In this document: positions 32,708-41,446 of the stretch, piece by piece
How the letters are laid out: every line of letters begins with the position of its first letter
How positions within the stretch are numbered: the first letter of the stretch is position 1
DNA from: an uncultured Ruminococcus sp.
GTDB taxonomy: Bacteria; Bacillota; Clostridia; Oscillospirales; Ruminococcaceae
DNA: 64,000 nucleotides
Assembly: GCA_949291125.1 (NCBI GenBank)
Contig: CASEUJ010000023.1
Coordinates: 1 to 64,000 of the forward strand
Reading direction: 5' to 3'
Position numbers and translations under genes: made by a program
Notes under the pieces: generated by a model
What the model saw: the letters and a program-made list of their open reading frames with translations, nothing else
Databases searched by the model: none
Told to the model about the DNA's origin: nothing

Positions 32708-35700
32708 ATGCAAAGAAAACGACCTTTCAGGCTTCTCTTGTGGATGCTTGTAGCAACGATGATGATCGGACTTTTGCCGATGATCCCGTTTACCGGACTG
32801 CACGCATTGGCGGTGGATACATCTTCTTATCCGGTGCAGGCAGTACAGATCGGTGCGTATAATACCAAGCGCGGATTATCGCACACTGGTACAAGTGTGA
32901 ACACAGGAGATCCCGGCGGAATATGGCGGATCGATTATGTTTCGGACGGTGTCTATCAGATCGTGAGCCTATCGGATGGCACCTATCTGACGGCAAACAG
33001 TTCGGTGTGTACGATGGCGGCAAAAAACGACAGTGCAAGCCAGAACTGGAATATTGTCGGTGTGACGCAAGATCATGAGGGCTATGGCCTCTATTACCAG
33101 ATCGTGAACACCTCCACCAACACGGCGCTGACATATTATCAGGGCAACAATACGGTAGGGCTTACAGCGTATACCGGTGATGGTGCACAGAAATGGAAGC
33201 TGAATCTCTATGGACAAGAGGGATTTTCCGGGAATTGTATGGTTGCAGAAGGAGAAAAGGCGGCGAATATTGGCGGCTTGTTAGGACGTACGGTTACGGC
33301 TAGTACTGCGGATGAGCTGGAGGCATACTTAAATGCGACAGAACCGTTGACGATCGTTGTCACTAAAAACATTGACATGCAGAATAAGTTTCACACGCGC
33401 ATCCGGGATTATAAGACGATTGTAGGGTCGTACAGCGCGAATACCATCGCTGACTGTTATCTCCGCACCAACGATGAATACGGCGCCGAGAACGACAGCC
33501 CAAGCGACAACATCGTTATTCGGAACATCGACTTCCAGGCAGTAAATGTGGAAGATCGGATCTTGATCAATATCTGGTCGTCGCGCAATATCTGGATCGA
33601 TCACTGTACTTTTAACAGCCAGCTGACGCGAGATAGAGATGAGGTCGGTAAGTTTATCTGGATCAATACGCCATATGAGAGCTATCTGGATGCAAAGGAT
33701 CGTCTGCGCAGTCCGGACTATGTGACGATCTCATACTGTACTTTTGCCAATCGTTATTGGACAGTGGCGTATGGCACGCAGAACGATGAAACAAGCCGTT
33801 GTCGCACAACGTTATGCTATAACCTATGGGATGACAATGTCAGACGCTGCCCACAGATTGGTAATGGCAACGGTCATATCTATAACAACTATTATGTTGG
33901 CAATGACAACGGCAACGACAGCGGTACAGCGCAGATCATCGGTGGTGATGGTTCGAATATCGTCAGCGAAAACTGTCGCTTTGTGTCCTATGACAACGTT
34001 TATCCCTATAGCATCTGTGCAGGCAGAGGCAATGATCCATATCGGGACAGCGGCTCGTATTATGCGCAAAAATCCGACGATACGCCAACACCACTGACGG
34101 TAGATATTAAGGTGACAAGTACATGGGTTCCATCACAGGAGAATTACGGTTATTCCCTGATCGATGCCTATAACACCAGCGGTACGGATATCAAGGCATT
34201 TTGTGAAAGTTACGCCGGTGCGGTGTCTTCGGCATCAGCACTCAAATATATCACCGATGTAGATATGACGAAGTATGTGGCAACGTGTTATGCTTCTCCA
34301 TATCTGACAGATGGATTCAATTCTGCATATGGTGAGTTGGTGACAGAATTTACGCCGGCAGTGCTCAAAGAAGGTGCGGTCTATATGATCCAGAATGTTG
34401 GCAGCGGATTATATCTGGAAGTAGAGGGTGCGGCGGCTGACAATGGCACGAGAGTGCAGCAGTGGGGTGCAACCGAGCCGGCATCGCACAACACATGGCG
34501 TGTGCTTTCGGCAGGAGATGGCTATTATTACCTTTATCCGCAGATTGCAGACAAGGTAAGCTATCTATTAGACGTGACAGATAATAGTCCGGCAAACGGC
34601 GTGGCAATGAACATTTGGTCGGAAACCGGTGCAGATGCACAAAAATTCAAGTTTTATCAGAATGCGGATGGCTCGTACCATATTCTTACCAAATCCAGTG
34701 GAGATCAGAGTTGTGTCGCGATCGAATCTGCCTCGAACAGTTCCGGCGCAAGTGCAGTACAATGGAAGGTGGATCTGTCGGATACATCTCAGCAGTGGAC
34801 GCTGACGCAAGTTGAAGACACCGGCTGTACGATGGATACTACAAAGACTTATATGTTCCGCAACGCCAATAGTGATCTTTATATGGAAGTAGAGAATGGT
34901 ACGGCGGAAGACAATGCCAATGTTCAGCAATGGGGCGCAAACGGATCGGCATCGCACAACAGCTGGACGCTTGAATCGTTCGGGGGCGGATATTATTACA
35001 TCGTTTCTAGATTAGCGGATGGCTCAACCTATTACTTGAATGCTGCCGGCAGCGAAAATGGTGCGAATATTGAGATTTTGACCAACAATCGAACCAGTTC
35101 TCACCTGTTCAAGTTTGTGAAAAATCCAGACGGGACTTATTACATCCTTACCCGTGCTTCGAGGGATGCAGCAGCGGTAGAAGTGGCAAATGCATCCACA
35201 TCCAGCGGTGCTAATGTTCAACAGTGGGAAGTTAACGGTCATAGCTGTCAGAAGTGGGTGGTGGAAACGGTAAATGTACCGGAAGTTACAACGACACAGG
35301 CACAGACTCCGGGGACGACTGCGATAGCTGCTGAAACTACTGAAACAACAGTGGTAACGACAGTATCTACTGTTTCTGTAACGACAACAGGATTGAGTCT
35401 GACAGATGTGATCACAACAGAATTGGAGCCGGAGCAGAGTACAACCATAGAGGATATTTCTGCAACTTTAGTGACAACCGCATCCACATTACCGGATGAT
35501 GCAACAACGACTGCGGTATTCATAACGACAACGCAGACGGTACAGGTGACTGTGGTAACGACAGGAGAAACGGGTGCAACTGGTTCGGATGCTGTTACAA
35601 CATCGCAGTCAGCGACAGAAGCTACTATGTCTACTACGGGCACGACCACAGTGCCAGTGGGATATCCTGGAAATGTTTTCTGTGGAGATGTCAATCTTGA

Positions 35701-35890
35701 TGGAGTGATTACAATGTCGGATGTGATCTTACTGAGTAAGTATGCATTGCGTCTGGTAGATCTGAATGATATTTCTGTGAGAAGCGGTGATTGTAATGCA
35801 GACGGTATGACAGATGGAATCGATGCATTGATCTTATTGCGATTCAGTGTACAGCTGATACAGTCGCTGCCGGACACATCGGGGCAGTGA
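32708..35890 (+). CDS. Secreted PL1 pectate lyase with three ricin-type modules and dockerin
   Basis: Predicted to cleave pectate by beta-elimination outside the cell. Domains in 1060 aa: signal peptide (about 1-35); ricin-type trefoil (about 40-170); PL1 beta-helix (about 185-465) with the hallmark IWIDHCTF and the later RRCPQIGNGNGHIYNNYY, which holds the catalytic Arg region; two more ricin-type modules (about 560-700 and 705-850), each with a QQWG-like repeat and ending QxW; a Thr/Val-rich linker (about 855-985); and a dockerin (about 990-1055) with CGDVNLDGVITMSDVILLSK and SGDCNADGMTDGIDALILL. The start at MQRKRPFR follows GGGAGG. The ricin-type modules may bind galactan or arabinan side chains of pectin; that is inference. 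Confidence 0.93.
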   Translation: MQRKRPFRLLLWMLVATMMIGLLPMIPFTGLHALAVDTSSYPVQAVQIGAYNTKRGLSHTGTSVNTGDPGGIWRIDYVSDGVYQIVSLSDGTYLTANSSVCTMAAKNDSASQNWNIVGVTQDHEGYGLYYQIVNTSTNTALTYYQGNNTVGLTAYTGDGAQKWKLNLYGQEGFSGNCMVAEGEKAANIGGLLGRTVTASTADELEAYLNATEPLTIVVTKNIDMQNKFHTRIRDYKTIVGSYSANTIADCYLRTNDEYGAENDSPSDNIVIRNIDFQAVNVEDRILINIWSSRNIWIDHCTFNSQLTRDRDEVGKFIWINTPYESYLDAKDRLRSPDYVTISYCTFANRYWTVAYGTQNDETSRCRTTLCYNLWDDNVRRCPQIGNGNGHIYNNYYVGNDNGNDSGTAQIIGGDGSNIVSENCRFVSYDNVYPYSICAGRGNDPYRDSGSYYAQKSDDTPTPLTVDIKVTSTWVPSQENYGYSLIDAYNTSGTDIKAFCESYAGAVSSASALKYITDVDMTKYVATCYASPYLTDGFNSAYGELVTEFTPAVLKEGAVYMIQNVGSGLYLEVEGAAADNGTRVQQWGATEPASHNTWRVLSAGDGYYYLYPQIADKVSYLLDVTDNSPANGVAMNIWSETGADAQKFKFYQNADGSYHILTKSSGDQSCVAIESASNSSGASAVQWKVDLSDTSQQWTLTQVEDTGCTMDTTKTYMFRNANSDLYMEVENGTAEDNANVQQWGANGSASHNSWTLESFGGGYYYIVSRLADGSTYYLNAAGSENGANIEILTNNRTSSHLFKFVKNPDGTYYILTRASRDAAAVEVANASTSSGANVQQWEVNGHSCQKWVVETVNVPEVTTTQAQTPGTTAIAAETTETTVVTTVSTVSVTTTGLSLTDVITTELEPEQSTTIEDISATLVTTASTLPDDATTTAVFITTTQTVQVTVVTTGETGATGSDAVTTSQSATEATMSTTGTTTVPVGYPGNVFCGDVNLDGVITMSDVILLSKYALRLVDLNDISVRSGDCNADGMTDGIDALILLRFSVQLIQSLPDTSGQ

Positions 35891-35929
35891 TAAACAAATG
35901 ATCAGTTTTTTGAACGAATCATAAACAAG

Positions 35930-35986
35930 AGAGGTTTCTTGCTGGACATGGATATCATAGAAGGCAGCAAACCTCTTTTTATTTTT
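35930..35986 (+). terminator. Terminator of the pectate lyase gene
   Basis: AGAGGTTT..TTGCTG (35930-35945) pairs with CAGCAAACCTCT (35965-35976) with a small bulge, followed by TTTTATTTTT. Confidence 0.85.
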
Positions 35987-36029
35987 GGAGGTAGTGAAGC
36001 GGCATGCTGTGAGTACCGTTTTACTGTAA

Positions 36030-36080
36030 AACAACAGGAGTGAAAGACACTAGATATCTGTGCCTTTCACTCCTGTTGTT
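36030..36080 (-). terminator. Terminator of the SseB-like gene
   Basis: A perfect 17-bp stem pairs AACAACAGGAGTGAAAG with CTTTCACTCCTGTTGTT around a 17-nt loop. On the minus strand a T-rich tail follows. It lies 51 nt after the stop codon. Confidence 0.85.
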
Positions 36081-36130
36081 AGGTTGGAATATGCTATCAA
36101 ATGACAACAAAATACAGTGCAAATTGCATG

Positions 36131-37336
36131 TTACGCTTCGTAGAACGGCGCTTTTCCTTCAGTTGCCTGTTTACCCAGCGGAGATTCCACCGGCGCCACA
36201 ACGCAGGAACCATGTTTTTTTGCGATCTGTGCAATCGGTTCTGCAAGTTCGCGGATATCCGTTTTCGGATCATCCAGTTCGAGCAAAATGAGGTGTCCGT
36301 CTGTGCCGTTTGCCTTGATGCCTGCAAGATATGCTTTCTTGATCGAGGGGATCGTTTCCATATGTGTTTTCAGCTCTTGGAGCATGTCCATCGGGATCAC
36401 TTTTAGTTCCTGCAGTTCCAGCCGCGGCTGGATCGCCATCACCTGTTCTTTGGTGAAAGCAAGACCGATCGTGAATGGATCGATTACGATGCCGGCCGCC
36501 GTATTCTGCGGTGTAGAAAGCATACCGGTATACTGTGCAAATGTCATCGGAAGCGCACTGCACTGCGGAGCTGCGGTCCATTTTTGCAGCTCAGATAAGC
36601 TGGTGAAGATCGGAAGGAACTTTTTGTCATCACGGTTGATCATGATGAATTCTGCTTTTGCGTTTGCCTTTTCGCCTGGCTTTACTTCTTTCGGGAAATC
36701 ACGAATAATTGCCGGCGCAACAAAACGACCCTTGCGTAGAGCAGTGAACAGCTGGTTCTGTACTTCTTGCGACGGTTCATTGCGCAGACGTACTGCTGCA
36801 GCTACCACATCCGGATTGGTAAGTTTATCTGTGCCGAGCAGTGGCGAGATGGTATGGTTTCCGTTTGTGTTCGGTGTTGCAGTCGATGTTTCAGGAAGCG
36901 TTACACCCTTGATCTCTGCCATCTTTTCTTTATGCATGACAATGTTGTTTTCCGCCGGATTGATGACAATGCCGCGGATATCAATGTTCTGCTTGAGCAG
37001 GATGTCGCAGTACTGATCAAATGTAATGACCATGGTTTCTGCATCTGGATCATTTTTCCATTTCAGGAATTCCAGCCAGTCAGTGAATGCCGGAAACAGC
37101 TTTGTGCCAGCCTTATTGGTAACCGCCATCAGAGATGCCTGTACCTGACGCTGACCGTTTTCATCGGGCTCTACTTCATCGAGCGAAGTGCGCAGAGAGA
37201 TCGGCGCGATAAAGGAAGCCTCCTGTATTGCGCTGAGCATGGCTTCTTCTGTCTGTGGGTTTTGACTCTGTTTGAAATCCGCCATAGCGGCAACCAGATC
37301 GGGATTTTTAATTGTAGGTTTTTTCAGTTGTGCCAA
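36131..37336 (-). CDS. Two-repeat SseB family protein, 401 aa
   Basis: The protein carries two copies of the SseB N-terminal domain (about residues 10-135 and 175-300). Each has a pattern of helical start, F(I/V)AP, ...E.G......LMAV.. or ..FIMINRDDKKF, FPxFT, LxxLxKW and a late ITFDQY/MTFAQY plus GIVINP/GIVIDP. A shorter SseB C-terminal-type domain ends the chain (about 315-395; IPSIKKAYLAGIKANG). In E. coli, SseB overproduction restores serine tolerance; the molecular role is unknown and members occur with secretion systems and elsewhere. No signal peptide. It has its own promoter and terminator, so it is monocistronic. Confidence 0.82.
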   Translation of the reverse strand: MAQLKKPTIKNPDLVAAMADFKQSQNPQTEEAMLSAIQEASFIAPISLRTSLDEVEPDENGQRQVQASLMAVTNKAGTKLFPAFTDWLEFLKWKNDPDAETMVITFDQYCDILLKQNIDIRGIVINPAENNIVMHKEKMAEIKGVTLPETSTATPNTNGNHTISPLLGTDKLTNPDVVAAAVRLRNEPSQEVQNQLFTALRKGRFVAPAIIRDFPKEVKPGEKANAKAEFIMINRDDKKFLPIFTSLSELQKWTAAPQCSALPMTFAQYTGMLSTPQNTAAGIVIDPFTIGLAFTKEQVMAIQPRLELQELKVIPMDMLQELKTHMETIPSIKKAYLAGIKANGTDGHLILLELDDPKTDIRELAEPIAQIAKKHGSCVVAPVESPLGKQATEGKAPFYEA

Positions 37337-37417
37337 TTCGGTTCACCTCATCAAAAGATTATCACCCAGTAATGGGGCTGCGTCGCACTCTGCGCAGGTA
37401 TTTACAGGGATATGATT

Positions 37418-37446
37418 AGTATAACACACTTCTGCCAAAAAAGCAA
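37418..37446 (-). promoter_or_regulatory. Promoter of the SseB-like gene
   Basis: On the minus strand TTGCTT (37446-37441) and TATACT (37423-37418) with a 17-bp spacer, about 80 bp upstream of the ATG. The rest of 37337-37652 holds the rpmB terminator and nothing else supported. Confidence 0.7.
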
Positions 37447-37563
37447 GCGATTTTGTGCAAAAGTATTATAAGCGCCACAGTGCACAAAGTCAATGGACAA
37501 TTTTTGTTTCATTTGTCTATATGGTTTTGCTGCCTATTTTGGGAAATGATGTGTAGAAAAGAG

Positions 37564-37596
37564 AAAAACCAGATGAAACAAAGGCGTTTCATCTGG
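37564..37596 (-). terminator. Terminator of rpmB
   Basis: A perfect 11-bp stem, CCAGATGAAAC with GTTTCATCTGG, around a 6-nt loop is followed on the minus strand by TTTTTC. Confidence 0.88.
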
Positions 37597-37652
37597 CAGC
37601 TTTCTACAATTATGAATAGTCCGTCTCAGCGGCAAACCCTTTTTCTTCAGGC

Positions 37653-37838
37653 TTATGCACGTTCCACTTTGCCGGAGCGCAGGCATCTGGAGCAAACGTA
37701 CAGATGACAAGGCGTACCCTTTACCACTGCTTTTACACGCTTTACATTCGGTTTCCACGTTCTGTTGGAACGTCTGTGCGAGTGAGAAACCTTGATACCA
37801 AAGCTTACGCCCTTTCCGCAAATTTCACATTTTGCCAT
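37653..37838 (-). CDS. rpmB: 50S ribosomal protein L28
   Basis: The 61-aa protein of the large subunit begins MAKCEICGKGVSFG and has SHSHRRSNRTWKPNV. It is the zinc-binding form, with CxxC pairs at Cys4/Cys7 and Cys49/Cys52; zinc-free paralogues replace these. The start follows GGAGG; the reading frame upstream is leader. It stands alone with its own promoter and terminator, away from rpmG or the other ribosomal genes. Confidence 0.95.
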   Translation of the reverse strand: MAKCEICGKGVSFGIKVSHSHRRSNRTWKPNVKRVKAVVKGTPCHLYVCSRCLRSGKVERA

Positions 37839-37908
37839 ACTACTGCACCTCCTTTTACGAAGCATCATGCCAGACCGTATTTCAGACAATCTGCAAACTA
37901 ACATATCT

Positions 37909-37937
37909 ATTTTATCAGATACCGTAAAAAAAAGCAA
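37909..37937 (-). promoter_or_regulatory. Promoter of rpmB
   Basis: On the minus strand TTGCTT (37937-37932) and TAAAAT (37914-37909) with a 17-bp spacer, 71 bp upstream of the ATG. The AT-rich DNA between here and 38107 shows nothing further. Confidence 0.7.
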
Positions 37938-38107
37938 GCATTTTTTCGAATACTTTCAAATATTTTTTTTTATCTACGAAAACAGAACAAACAAAGGCTA
38001 TTGATCAAAATTTTCATTTTTATTTTGACTTTTTCTTTGTAAAGCTTATCCATAAACCTGCACAAAGCATGATAAAGCAGTATTTTGAAAAAAAAATCTG
38101 GCTGGGC

Positions 38108-38136
38108 TTGAAATCTGGATCTGAATCATGTATAAT
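38108..38136 (+). promoter_or_regulatory. Promoter of the site-2 protease-scpAB operon
   Basis: TTGAAA (38108-38113) and TATAAT (38131-38136) with a 17-bp spacer, 43 bp upstream of the start codon. Confidence 0.8.
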
Positions 38137-38179
38137 GGTATGTATACCATTTTGGGTTATCAGAGAAGGGAGTATGCAT

Positions 38180-38860
38180 ATGAGTGCAATTCAGAATTTT
38201 TTTAATATCAGCGGTTACCTGATTTTAGCGCGTATTGTGGTCATTTTATTGATCCTGCCGCTGCATGAATTTGCGCATGGCTGGATGGCACGAAGATTCG
38301 GCGATGATACAGCGTTAGCAAGCGGACGGCTGACGCTCAATCCGTTTGCACATATCGATCCGATCGGTGCGATCTTGCTGTTGCTGACGGGATTCGGCTG
38401 GGCAAAGCCAGTTCCGATCAATCCTGCACGCATGCGCAATCCCCGTAGTGGTATCATATGGACGTCTCTCGCCGGACCGTTTTCAAATTTGCTGGCTGCA
38501 ATCGTTGGCATGATCTTATCTCAGGTCACATTGCCATTTTTTTATGTATATGGCGGCGAGGTTTTACAGATGGTCTACCTTTTCCTGCGTGGTTTTGTTT
38601 CGGTCAACATCTGTCTGGCGCTGTTTAATTTGATTCCGATCCCGCCGCTCGATGGCTCTAAAGTTTTGATGGCGCTGTTGCCCTATCGTCAGTCGATGTG
38701 GATGCAGATGCATCAACAGATGCTGTCGCTGATCCTGCTTCTCTTAGTGGTGCTGCGTGCGATCAGCATACCACTTGGCTGGGCTTCCGGTCAGCTCGAA
38801 ACACTGTTGTTCCGCGGCACTTATTGGATTGTAGATCTTCTCCTTCCGCTGGTGAGATAA
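38180..38860 (+). CDS. Site-2 protease family (M50) membrane metalloprotease
   Basis: This is an intramembrane zinc protease of the short Rip1/YwhC-like type. The zinc motif is His29-Glu30-x-x-His33 (LHEFAHG), and the third ligand Asp lies in IPIPPLDGSKV in a later membrane segment; about five or six spans in 226 aa. AAGGGAG at seven bases decides for ATG 38180 over the ATG six bases earlier. It leads an operon with scpA and scpB, a common arrangement in Firmicutes. Its substrate is unknown. Confidence 0.92.
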   Translation: MSAIQNFFNISGYLILARIVVILLILPLHEFAHGWMARRFGDDTALASGRLTLNPFAHIDPIGAILLLLTGFGWAKPVPINPARMRNPRSGIIWTSLAGPFSNLLAAIVGMILSQVTLPFFYVYGGEVLQMVYLFLRGFVSVNICLALFNLIPIPPLDGSKVLMALLPYRQSMWMQMHQQMLSLILLLLVVLRAISIPLGWASGQLETLLFRGTYWIVDLLLPLVR

Positions 38861-38864
38861 CGTA

Positions 38865-39602
38865 ATGCAGACGATCTCATTTAAGTTAGAAGTCTTTGAG
38901 GGCCCGATGGATGCGCTGTTAAGCCTGATCACCAAACACAAGCTCAATATTTATGACATCGAGATCTCTAGCCTTCTGGAACAATATCTCAACTATCTCG
39001 AACAGTGCCGCGAACAGGACTTAGAGCTCGCCGGGTCGTTTCTTGAGATGGCGGCAAGATTGATCTATATTAAAACAGCCTCACTTCTCCCTCGCCCGGA
39101 AGAGGCACAAAAGGAGAAACAGGCGCTTCAGGGCGCGCTGATTGAATACGCACTCTGCAAACAAGCATCACTGCTTTTGCGTGACCGGTTTGTCGGCGAT
39201 CAGATTTTCACACGTGCGCCGATGAAGATTCGTGTTTCCGGTGCATATGCGCGCCAGCATGAACCTCAAGTTCTATTAGAGTCGTGGAAGCGTATGGGAC
39301 AAAAGCACCGCAAACCGCAGGAACTTGTTCAAAACGGATTAAAGCGTGTTGTGAGCCAGCCAGTTGTATCCGTCATGTCGAAAGTAGTCTATGTCATGCG
39401 CAAAGTCTATCACAACGAGCACGTCTATTTTGGCGAAATCTACGCAGATGTCCGGGGGCGCTCGGCACGTGTGGCACTGTTTCTGGCAATTTTGGAGCTG
39501 ACAAAACATGGAAGGATCGGCATCAGTGATGATGGCAGCTATATTTATCGCCGCACAGATCGCCCAAAAAAACGCAGGGCAGTGACAGCTGCCGCAGAAT
39601 AA
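38865..39602 (+). CDS. scpA: Segregation and condensation protein A
   Basis: ScpA is the kleisin that bridges SMC heads in bacterial condensin. The N terminus ISFKLEVFEGPMDALLSLI binds the SMC neck, and the C-terminal winged helix (YFGEIYADVRGRSARVALFLAILELTKHGRI) binds the cap. It begins 4 bp after the protease gene with little ribosome site, so it is probably translationally coupled. The partner smc gene is in the same window at 57168. Confidence 0.96.
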   Translation: MQTISFKLEVFEGPMDALLSLITKHKLNIYDIEISSLLEQYLNYLEQCREQDLELAGSFLEMAARLIYIKTASLLPRPEEAQKEKQALQGALIEYALCKQASLLLRDRFVGDQIFTRAPMKIRVSGAYARQHEPQVLLESWKRMGQKHRKPQELVQNGLKRVVSQPVVSVMSKVVYVMRKVYHNEHVYFGEIYADVRGRSARVALFLAILELTKHGRIGISDDGSYIYRRTDRPKKRRAVTAAAE

Positions 39603-39625
39603 TCCACAGAGAATGGGGAACAATC

Positions 39626-40219
39626 ATGGAAGAATTCACCATAGAAAATTTATCCGCAACACTCGAGGCGATCCTTTTTGCCAGCGGTGAACCCGTCAGC
39701 ACAGCACGGATCTCAGAAGCACTTGAAATTCCGGCGGTGCAGATTGAAGGGACACTGAGTCGGCTGGCAGAGGAATATGCGTCCCACAGCAGTGGGATTT
39801 GTATCCAGAAGCTTGGCAGTACATGGCAGATGAGTACTCAGCCGGTGTATGCACCGATGATCAAACGTGTAATGGAAACTAAAAAAATGACACCGCTTTC
39901 GGCGGCGGCGATGGAGGTACTGACGATCATTGCTTACAACCAGCCCGTCAGTAAGAGCTTTGTCGAGCATGTGCGCGGCGTGGACAGCAGTTCTGTTGTG
40001 AATACATTGGTGGAAAAAGAACTTCTGACTGAAGGCGGCAGGCTCGATGTGCCGGGACACCCGATCGCCTATGTAACGACACCGCACTTTTTACGCTGCT
40101 TCGGGCTTTCCTCTCTTGATGATCTGCCGCCGATCCCGGCGCTGCGGATGGAAGAGCCTGAGCCGTTATCCGAAGAGGTCGAACAGCTTCCAGTGGATCC
40201 GGAAAAGCTGTCGCAATAG
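39626..40219 (+). CDS. scpB: Segregation and condensation protein B
   Basis: ScpB is a dimeric winged-helix protein that wraps the central part of ScpA. The 197-aa chain has LEAILFASGEPVSTARISEAL, the conserved LSAAAMEVLTIIAYNQPVSKS and VRGVDSSSVVNTLVEKELL, and GHPIAYVTTPHFLRCFGL. It is in operon order with scpA, 23 bp away. Confidence 0.96.
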   Translation: MEEFTIENLSATLEAILFASGEPVSTARISEALEIPAVQIEGTLSRLAEEYASHSSGICIQKLGSTWQMSTQPVYAPMIKRVMETKKMTPLSAAAMEVLTIIAYNQPVSKSFVEHVRGVDSSSVVNTLVEKELLTEGGRLDVPGHPIAYVTTPHFLRCFGLSSLDDLPPIPALRMEEPEPLSEEVEQLPVDPEKLSQ

Positions 40220-40247
40220 TCGCATCCGAAGAGAAGAGGTGTAGCGC

Positions 40248-40919
40248 ATGGTCGGGGTTTGGATTGCACTTGGTATGTTAGTATTTTTGCTGTTTTTGCT
40301 ATGCATGCCAGCAGTGGTGCGGCTAGATGTCGATACACTGCGGGACAGATCGGACTGGAAGCTCTCATGGATTGGGATTGCGCTGTTTACCAGTGCAGAA
40401 AAAGGACTGTTCCAGCGCATGGCAAAGCATTTTCCCAGAAAGAAAAAACAGCGTGCGGATACGTCGGAGAAAACGGAAAACACTTCAAAAAAAATAAACT
40501 GGAAGCGTTACTGGTACTTGTTTCGAAAAACTTCATCCATTCTTCCCAGACCTCTGCGGCGGTTCTGGAAAGGGATCTCTGTACACGGTCTGACGATTGG
40601 TATACGCGTTGGATGCTTTGATGCAAAAGAATGCGCCTTGACATATGGCACAGTGAATGCGGCGCTCTATACGGCGCTGGGACTGATACAGAGCATGATG
40701 CGTGTCCGGGTGAAACAGGTACAAGTTTGCTGCGCTTTTGGTACAGATCGTATGGACTGGATCATTCGGGGTAAACTACATGTATGTCCGCTTGCGGCAC
40801 TTGTGGCACTGTTTAGCTTTGCTGTCGGCATGGCGATGCAAAAAAAGCAGCATGCTCCGGAACAGCCAGAACCGCAAAACCAATCGGAAACACATATACA
40901 CACAAAAGCTTTGCAATAG
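40248..40919 (+). CDS. DUF2953 membrane protein
   Basis: An N-terminal membrane segment (about 3-22), a basic central part with PRKKKQ and a conserved beta-rich half (ISVHGLTIGIRVGCFDAKECALTYGTVNAALY) are followed by a second hydrophobic segment (about 183-198) and a polar tail. Members of this family sit directly before ytfJ in spore-forming Firmicutes, as here. The function is not known; a link to spore formation is inferred from that pairing. Confidence 0.82.
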   Translation: MVGVWIALGMLVFLLFLLCMPAVVRLDVDTLRDRSDWKLSWIGIALFTSAEKGLFQRMAKHFPRKKKQRADTSEKTENTSKKINWKRYWYLFRKTSSILPRPLRRFWKGISVHGLTIGIRVGCFDAKECALTYGTVNAALYTALGLIQSMMRVRVKQVQVCCAFGTDRMDWIIRGKLHVCPLAALVALFSFAVGMAMQKKQHAPEQPEPQNQSETHIHTKALQ

Positions 40920-40931
40920 GAGGAAGAGAAC

Positions 40932-41381
40932 ATGAAAGAAAAAGGACAAATTCAGGATCTCATGGGTGTAACCATGGAAAAAATGCGCGAGATGGTTGAT
41001 GTACAGACGATCATCGGGGATCCGATCCGGATATCCGATGCCGTGACAATCATTCCGGTGTCAAAGGTTTCCTACGGATTCGCTTCCGGTGGCTCTGATC
41101 TGCCAGCAAAGTCCAATCCAAAAGATCTCTTTGGCGGCGGCGCTGGTGCTGGTGTGTCGATCCAGCCGGTGGCGTTTCTAGTTGTTCAGGAGGACGGCGT
41201 GCGGCTGCTTCAGATGGACGAGGCAGGCGATGTGCTGACCAGTGCGATTCGTGCAGTTCCGGAAGTTGTGAATCAGATTGGCGGCATCTTCAAGAAAAAC
41301 GGAAAGGAAAAATCTGCATCAGCGCCGAAAAATGATGCTTCTGCAGAATCAGCCGCAGTGGAAACTGAAAACAAGGAATAG
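40932..41381 (+). CDS. ytfJ: GerW family sporulation protein
   Basis: The 149-aa protein has the family core IGDPIRISDAVTIIPVSKVSYGF, a glycine-rich GGGAGAGVSIQPVAFLVV and a Lys/Ala-rich tail. GerW/YtfJ is found in spores and supports germination in Bacillus. It follows the DUF2953 gene by 12 bp and has GGAGGA ahead of its ATG. Together with spoIIR it supports a spore-forming lineage. Confidence 0.92.
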   Translation: MKEKGQIQDLMGVTMEKMREMVDVQTIIGDPIRISDAVTIIPVSKVSYGFASGGSDLPAKSNPKDLFGGGAGAGVSIQPVAFLVVQEDGVRLLQMDEAGDVLTSAIRAVPEVVNQIGGIFKKNGKEKSASAPKNDASAESAAVETENKE

Positions 41382-41446
41382 CCATATTTACAGCGTGTGC
41401 TGCATATCCTGTAGAGAAAAACCAGAAGACAAGGAGTGCAGCTAAA

